34,522 nt of DNA from Pigoraptor chileana (lineage: Eukaryota; Opisthokonta; Filasterea): positions 1 through 34,522 of the forward strand of contig CALSCR010001990.1 in assembly GCA_943704495.1 (NCBI GenBank), read 5' to 3'. Of the stretch, positions 28,954 to 34,522 are shown piece after piece (within the stretch, counting starts at the first letter, position 1; each line of letters starts with the position of its first letter). Below the pieces are notes generated by a model, which saw nothing but the letters and a program-made list of their open reading frames with translations, ran no database searches and was not told where the DNA came from. Both the position numbers and the translations under genes were made by a program.

Positions 28954-31900
28954 CTATCGGAGAGATTTCCTGATGAACTTAAACGCAAAGTACGCACAGA
29001 TTCGCAATGAGACTGTGATGACCATGAGGAGAATCCAGTTGCGCAGATTGTTGCCAATTGCATCCGGAAACATCTCCTCGAGGTATTGATCGCCGCTGTT
29101 GAAAGCGCACGCCTCGCCCTGTTTGATCAAACGCCATAGCACGAATAATTAGCATACATCGTCACTTGCACTGCACTGACGAAGAAACAAACACACAACA
29201 ATAAAAAGCAAACCACAGCGAAACGACGAAGTCACTCAAAGAAATGCACACATACCGACACAATTACAAACACACACACACACACACACACAAAAACAAA
29301 CATATACAAACAATTGTCGTGGCATAGGGCAAATCACATCTTCCACAAAAACAACAGCACACAACTCACATAGCCACATCGCAAATGAAGCCCACTGTAC
29401 TCGTTCTTCACGAGCAATTCAGACGCGTATTTGTGCGGCGCTGCGTATCCAATGTCCTGCAAAAACATGGGCATCGTCGCCGTCGAACGCAAAAAGCCGC
29501 TCGCAAGCAACGCAGATGCCGAGATGACAAGCGCCGACACTGAATTTGCAATGTTGGCGTCGTAAAACACGCCCAGAAGGAACATCCCCAAGGACTCGCC
29601 CCATGCATGGAGCAGATAGACAACCCCCCAGAACACGAGGAAGCGTACGCCGTCAGGCTGCAGGCCGATCGCCCAGTAGCTGAACACGGAGTACAGGAGG
29701 GACGAGCCCAGATCCGATGGTATGGCGTGGATTGTGTAGCTCACAACAAACGCAAGTGACCCGTAGAGGCCGTCGCGACTTTCTCTGTAAAAGAGATCGC
29801 GCTGTGTTGGAACTGCATCCACCATTGTTTTTTTTTTTCAAAGTAAAAAAAATAAAATGGAAACATTAATAAAACAATTTGTGGTACTTGACACACATAC
29901 ATACATACATCACAACAATTATTGCGAGGAAAGCAGCTGCGAGAGGTAGCAGAGACATGCAAATAGGGAAGGGAGGGTGTTCACAGGCGTTCAAAGTGCT
30001 ACACAAAAAGACCGCGAGAAGTTCTCAGATAGAGATATCGCGGGTCCACTCACATAATGCGATTGCGTTGAGCATGCCGATGAACATGGGACCACTGGTC
30101 GATTCGTACAGAAAACCGGTGCGGTTCTGGATGCTCGCCTGGTCATCGTCCAGGCGGATGAGAAAGATGAACAGAAACAGCGCAAACAGCATCAGTTGCG
30201 TCATGCGCATGGTCACTGCATCCCAGTCCCTCAACAGGTTCTTCCACTGCCGCAGGATAAGCACGCCCGTTATCTTCCACCACGGTGGACGATCACGCCT
30301 CTGCGTGTGTGGTGACACGGACGATGCAGGTGCCTTCTGGTTGCCAGCTGCATTCCCACTGCTGCCGGCGGACGGCGACAATCTCGAAGTATGCTGAGGA
30401 GTCCCCGAAAATGAATTCATTGGTCCGTGCTCTTCCATGCGGCGTGTTGTTTCTGTGAATATGGGTGACCGATGATACCCTGCCACGAGGGACGTGAGGC
30501 GCCTCATGGACGACTCCCGCGACGCGTCCGACCGTTCATCCACTGTGATAACGTCCACTGCAAAGCGTTTATATTTGTATGTGTGTGTGTGTGTTAATTT
30601 TTGTGTGGTTTGATTTGCGGCGATGGGAATGTATGAGCAATCGACACGATTCTCACCGTGCGCGTGTTTGGGAAATAACAATTACACAGTTGTAACCATG
30701 CGGGCATACATGGTGGGAATTTTACAAACCACACACACCAAACGGACAAATATGAACAAAGCAGCACATAGCGATACATTCTGTTGTTTTACGTACAGAA
30801 GTAATCCAATGGGTTCGCATACGAAGGGCATGGGTAGTTGAGGGAGGAAAAGTGGTCCACCATCGACTTGGCAGGCCCAAAATAGACCGTCTCGCCTTTG
30901 GACAGGAGCATCACGTGATCAAACAGCTTGAAAATATCCGATCGGGGCTGCAGTCAACGCATGTGAGAAATGGTGAGGACAATGCCCACCCCCAATCACG
31001 TGCCGACCCAATGTGTGCCATACATTGCAAGGAATGTTGGTGGCATGTGCCAGCGACGAATAGTCATGTGATTGTGTGTGCAATTTCACAAGCAAAGCTG
31101 CGCTTTTGTGGGCAAGAACCCACCTGGTGAATTGTGAAGACAACTGTGGAGGCAAAGAAGGGGGATTGACATGGCAATGTGCATGGGGGATGGTGGGGGT
31201 GGGGGGTGGTAATATAAGCAGTCAAATCGCACAAGAGGACTCCGTTTATGTCTATTACTTGGTGGAATCCGCGGGAATACCGCCAAAGACACCGACTTGA
31301 ATTTTCCATCTGCTTCCACATGTGCAGACACTTCAAAATATCGAGCGTTGTTGTCCTCACAAAGCCATGGACCTCCAAAAAAACATAACCCACCAATACG
31401 GTTCCTCTGTGCCAGTGCCACGAGCGTCTCTACCGTCGTCGTTGCGGTGAACGAGTCGAGTCCGGTTGTTGGCTCATCAAGGAAGAGAATGTTGCAATCG
31501 ACAATAAGCGAAGCACCAATGCTCACGCGCCGGCGCTCACCGCCAGAGACGCCACGCACAAGACCTCCGCCGACTTTCGTGTCCGCAACATGCCGCAGTC
31601 CCAATTCATTGATCACAGAGTCCACCTGATCCACACAGCGCAATATTATCAGTTATACTGTGATGTACTAATTGACAAACCGGACATTCTGCACACTTGA
31701 TTTGAGACAAAGTGGAAAGCACAGTCGCGACGCAAAGCATCGATTCACTTTTGGTCGGCTCACCCTCTCTGACTTTGCTTGGGAGTCCATGTGTTGTGGC
31801 AGTCGCAGTTGTGCGAGGAACCATAGTGTCTCTTTTACGGTGAGGTTCGGAAGGAGGCGGTCATCCTGCATAACGTAGCCAGCGTGCTCCTTCATGAGCG

Positions 31901-32509
31901 ACTCGGTGCACGGAACTCCGTCCAAAAGCACATCGCCTGCGATTATGTGACGGACACAGTGTGTGTGTGTGTGTGTGTGTGCGTGCGAGGTCAGTAACGG
32001 TACAAGTCGAATATATGAAGCGCCAGGAATTAACCTTGCATGCCCCGCACTCTAATAACTTGCAAATACTGCACGCCCCACGCAATGCACGCAGTTCAGC
32101 ATATCGCATCAAATACAGGTAGAATCTACCCACCGGAAAGAGCTCCTCCAGACTGACGACAGGCAATAAGATCGAGGAATGTTGTCTTGCCGCTCCCTGC
32201 ACGAGTCCATTCGGGATTGACAAACAGACATAAGAATTACGAGATTGATCCTGAAGAATGAAGAGGCAAGAGGCAATGAGAGCAGTGCACCAGCAACGCA
32301 CCAGAACTGCCAAGTATGGCAAGGGTCTGTCCGGACTCAACGACGCCGTTGGCATTCTGCAGGATTGTCTGAGTCTCCCGTCTGCCAGAAAACCACTCGC
32401 TCGGGTGCAGTATGTCCTTTTGCTTCTCAACGCGGTATGTCACCCCGCGAAAGCTGAGCGCGTGCGAGTGCACCCCCGTCGCATCTTCCGCATGGGCGGC
32501 GGGCGCCAT
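28954..32509 (-). CDS. ABCG (White/Brown-type) half ABC transporter, nine exons
   Basis: Exons are 32509-32302, 32196-32134, 31936-31764, 31625-31394, 31143-31124, 30947-30797, 30557-30054, 29812-29370 and 29118-28954; all are GT-AG and phase-consistent (652 aa). Family members are membrane exporters of lipids, pigments, sterols or drugs that dimerise. The nucleotide-binding domain comes first: Walker A GSSGSGKTT (67-75) assembled across exons 1/2, Q-loop VMQDD (Q114), signature VSGGE (174-178), Walker B ILFLDE (D198, E199) and H-loop IHQ (H231), the latter on a 20-nt microexon. A Ser-rich linker with [12 protein letters not shown] follows, then the membrane domain (about 425-652): six-helix ABC2 type starting at [21 protein letters not shown], with [11 protein letters not shown] across exon 7/8, and an extracellular loop containing [19 protein letters not shown]. 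The initiator is taken as ATG 32509. Substrate cannot be read from sequence. Confidence 0.93.
29270..29292. repeat. (CA)n microsatellite in ABCG intron 8
   Basis: A CA run on the plus strand, (GT)n in the sense of the gene, lies in the intron between 29369 and 29119. Confidence 0.85.
31124..31143 (-). other. 20-nt microexon of the ABCG gene carrying the H-loop
   Basis: Exon 5 of the ABCG gene is flanked by CCACAG and GTGGGT and encodes VFTIHQ plus part of one Val codon. Phase 1 in and phase 0 out restore the exact NRIVVFTIHQ sequence expected between Walker B and the membrane linker. Skipping would delete the switch histidine and shift the frame. Confidence 0.85.
31959..31981. repeat. (GT)n microsatellite in ABCG intron 2
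   Basis: A GT run on the plus strand, (CA)n in the sense of the gene, ends about 22 bases before the exon 3 acceptor at 31937. Confidence 0.85.
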
Positions 32510-32633
32510 TTTCGATGGCGGCGTAGCGACGACACGGAGCACCGACTATCAGTCTACCTGCGACGCTCAGTTGGTGAGGAAGAGGGAAATACAAAGTTTG
32601 TCGCGCAAGTGCATGCGTGATCACAAATACTAA

Positions 32634-32640
32634 TCTTATA
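32634..32640 (-). promoter_or_regulatory. Candidate TATA box of ABCG (TATAAGA)
   Basis: TATAAGA on the minus strand is about 125 bases upstream of the ABCG ATG at 32509, comparable to the spacing for IFT52. Confidence 0.4.
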
Positions 32641-32740
32641 GATGAGATTGTCGAGGCACAATATTATTGAGTCATCGAACTCAGCGGTCAATTAGCCACG
32701 AATTTTAGCCGCCATCTCGCAAACTATATTTACAAAATTT

Positions 32741-32752
32741 GTGGTCACGTGC
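32741..32752. promoter_or_regulatory. E-box element GTGGTCACGTGC (copy 2)
   Basis: This 12-mer is identical to the copy at 22181-22192. Here it sits in the interval between ABCG and IFT52. Confidence 0.45.
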
Positions 32753-33029
32753 CATTACTTAATAAGCCGTCCAAAATCAAGCGATAAGTCACTGTTTCGA
32801 TAATGGAATGTTGATGTGTAATAACTATAGATAAGTATGAAAAATGTATGCAATCGAACGCCATCAAATAAATGGCGCCCTTCTCTCTCCCTTTTTTTTT
32901 GAACGCATTCCAAATTCCCACGAAACAAAAAAAATGCCTCATCAATCGCAGGTAGATTCAATTATGTCCAATATGCATACAACAAAAAACGAGAACACAT
33001 CATATCCTACAATTGTGTACAGCGTGGTT

Positions 33030-33036
33030 TATAAGA
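33030..33036 (+). promoter_or_regulatory. Candidate TATA box of IFT52 (TATAAGA)
   Basis: TATAAGA lies 137 bases upstream of the IFT52 ATG at 33167, in the sense direction. Confidence 0.4.
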
Positions 33037-33166
33037 GACGTTGATATTTGAAAATTGGACTCGTTGGACTGGAAACGTTTGTGACTGGGCGCGATCGCTT
33101 CGTTCTATAGAGGCTTGATGAGTCGTGGGGGAATCTGAGTGGCTTTTCTAAGTCTGTGGAGAGAAG

Positions 33167-34444
33167 ATGGCGCCCGCCCCTACACAGTCGTCTTCAAGCT
33201 CATATCGAAATGGAGGCAACGCAGGCTCCACGCGGTCTTCTTCGGAGCTGCAGAAAGAGCCCACTATTCTCTTCAATGCATCCAAGGACGAGGTTGGTTG
33301 CCACTCTCTAACTTGAAACACCATTGCGTTGTTATTGCCCCGACATTAATGGAGGGACAACACAAACGGATTCACGCATGCCACATGTATTCTACCGGCA
33401 GAGCAGTTATGTTGCTATAATGCTTTGTCTGGCACCCACAAAACAAGTCCCATGTTGCATCTCTTTAATCGATGTGCCATTGGAATTCATGCGTAGCTGT
33501 GCACCGTGTCGAACGGTTTCAAATTTCTTCACCGACGACTCCGCACAAACTGGAAGATCACGCAGTAAGTTCAAACAAGAAAATATTGTTCACTTACTTG
33601 CTGAGTCCCGATCGATGTGGGTGACATCACAAGGGAGGGGTTTGCTGTAGTGGAGCATGTGCTAACGCCAGCTAATCCGCATTGTGGCAGAAATCGTGAG
33701 GAAATATCGTATGAGCGACTCGCGGAGGCCAACGTAGTGGTCTTTGGTGGACCCCGAGAAAAGTTTACAGCGGCAGAGGTTTGTTGGGACAATACGAGGA
33801 TGTCATAGTATAAGGGGCGTTCGTGTGATGTATTTATAGGTGTATGCGCGTGGTGTGTGGTTTTGTGTCATGTATGTGTGTGGAGTTTGTTTTGTGTGTC
33901 CTATATGGTGTTTGGTGTGTATGCTTGCAGCTGATATATGCATGTGTGTGGTGTCGTGGGAGGCATGCGCCTCGAATGGATACAAAAAAGAGCCATCAGA
34001 CACATCAGCATTGCACCACAGAACACTCAATGCGCTTTATTTGCCTGTGTGTTTGCATGTTGAATTGGTTGATCGCATGACGAAAAAACCAGTTTGACTC
34101 CATCAAGCGATACGTAGAGAATGGCGGCTCGCTTCTCCTCACTCTCGGGGAAGGCGGGGAGGGTGCGTTCAATACCAACATCAACTTTCTGCTGGAGGAA
34201 TACGGAATCATGGTTAACAGCGATGCCGTTGTGCGGACCGTCTTTTACAAGTACTTCCATCCGAAAGAGGTTTGTGTTTTGGTTGTTTGTTTGTTTAGTT
34301 TTTTATTTTCCCCATTACGGATGACGGCTATGATATGCGTTGCGTTCGCAGAAGGCCAACTACGCTGACTCGAAACTTGCATCTGTTAGCTGTAACGTCT
34401 GTAGTTGTTTGTGTGTTTGTGTGCTGTCGGATACATACTCACTG

Positions 34445-34522
<78 letters not shown>
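33167..34522 (+). CDS. IFT52: IFT52 intraflagellar transport protein, N-terminal part (3' end beyond window)
   Basis: Exons are 33167-33292, 33497-33564, 33691-33778, 34093-34269 and, less sure, 34352-34384, with phases consistent throughout. IFT52 is a core subunit of the IFT-B complex needed to build cilia and flagella. Its N-terminal GIFT domain is present: PTILFNASKDELC, NGFKFLHRRLRTNWKI, VVVFGGPREKFTAAEF (the hallmark GPREKFTAAE is fully conserved), LGEGGEGAFNTNINFLLEEY and VVRTVFYKYFHPKE. Exon boundaries fall without gaps against the remembered human protein. The first about 30 residues are a Ser-rich leader not seen in the human protein. Exon 5 (KANYADSKLAS) replaces a variable human segment, and its donor GTTAGC is non-consensus. 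The next intron starts with T/G-rich sequence and runs into the terminal AC repeat. Presence of this gene implies a flagellated life stage. Confidence 0.95.
34448..34522. repeat. (AC)n microsatellite at the window end
   Basis: An uninterrupted AC repeat of 75 bases runs to the last base, inside an IFT52 intron. The true length is unknown because the window ends inside it. Confidence 0.97.

Larger units (their letters stand above)
32510..33166. promoter_or_regulatory. Divergent promoter region between ABCG (-) and IFT52 (+)
   Basis: The 657-bp interval separates the start codons of two divergent genes. It holds a TATAAGA on each strand at similar distance from the respective ATG, and a central E-box element. 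The middle is AT-rich. No X-box-like RFX site (GTTGCC-type repeat) was recognised by eye. Confidence 0.5.

Noticed and set aside
34352-34384. Reading IFT52 exon 5 onward through the following GTTAGC to the window end
   Set aside because: The continuation becomes Cys/Val-rich and then repeat-encoded sequence with no IFT52 similarity. An intron starting here is more likely, although its donor is non-consensus.

Overview
This is an intron-containing eukaryotic nuclear sequence. It has spliced genes with GT-AG introns, TATA-like boxes, (CA/GT)n microsatellites, and no bacterial operon structure. The gene content points to a flagellated, heterotrophic opisthokont-grade organism. A zoosporic (chytrid-type) fungus is my best guess, but another free-living protist cannot be excluded from one window. 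The evidence is an intraflagellar transport gene (IFT52), a centrosome/basal-body gene (CEP57 family), a TPRA1-type 7-TM protein, a TONSL-type genome-maintenance protein and a secreted GH9 cellulase carrying CBM3-type modules.

Layout. 1-1193 (-): 5' part of an extended SDR (NAD-dependent epimerase/dehydratase-like) protein that runs off the window. 1554-2905 (-): three-exon hypothetical membrane-anchored P/Q-rich protein. 3098-3451 (-): weak hypothetical ORF. 3452-4555: no recognisable gene. 4556-7882 (-): intronless secreted endoglucanase, GH9-CBM3c-linker-CBM3-CBM3. 8879-16003 (-): seven-exon TONSL/Tonsoku homologue (TPR, acidic patch, ankyrin, disordered region, ubiquitin-like segment, LRRs). 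16972-21540 (-): eight-exon CEP57 homologue with a very long repeat-containing N-terminal half. 22656-24926 (+): five-exon TPRA1 homologue. 24927-26152: gene-poor convergent intergenic region. 26153-28339 (-): intronless PNPOx-FNR-ferredoxin fusion. 28954-32509 (-): nine-exon ABCG half-transporter with a 20-nt microexon. 33167-end (+): IFT52, first five exons, truncated by an (AC)n microsatellite that forms the window edge.

Exon boundaries were assigned by hand. For every spliced gene reported with confidence, I required GT-AG ends, a conserved reading phase at each junction and, where possible, agreement with remembered family landmarks. The coding sums are whole codon numbers: TONSL 1910 aa, CEP57 1050 aa, ABCG 652 aa, TPRA1 409 aa, hypothetical 416 aa.

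How the genes relate. There is no pathway cluster. The most coherent theme is cilium/centrosome biology: CEP57 and IFT52 each face a divergent neighbour (TPRA1 and ABCG), and the two divergent promoters share an identical 12-nt E-box-containing element, GTGGTCACGTGC. The three enzyme genes (SDR, GH9, PNPOx-FNR-Fd) show no introns, while the cell-biology genes are intron-rich. That contrast is compatible with a different, possibly horizontally acquired, origin of the enzymes.
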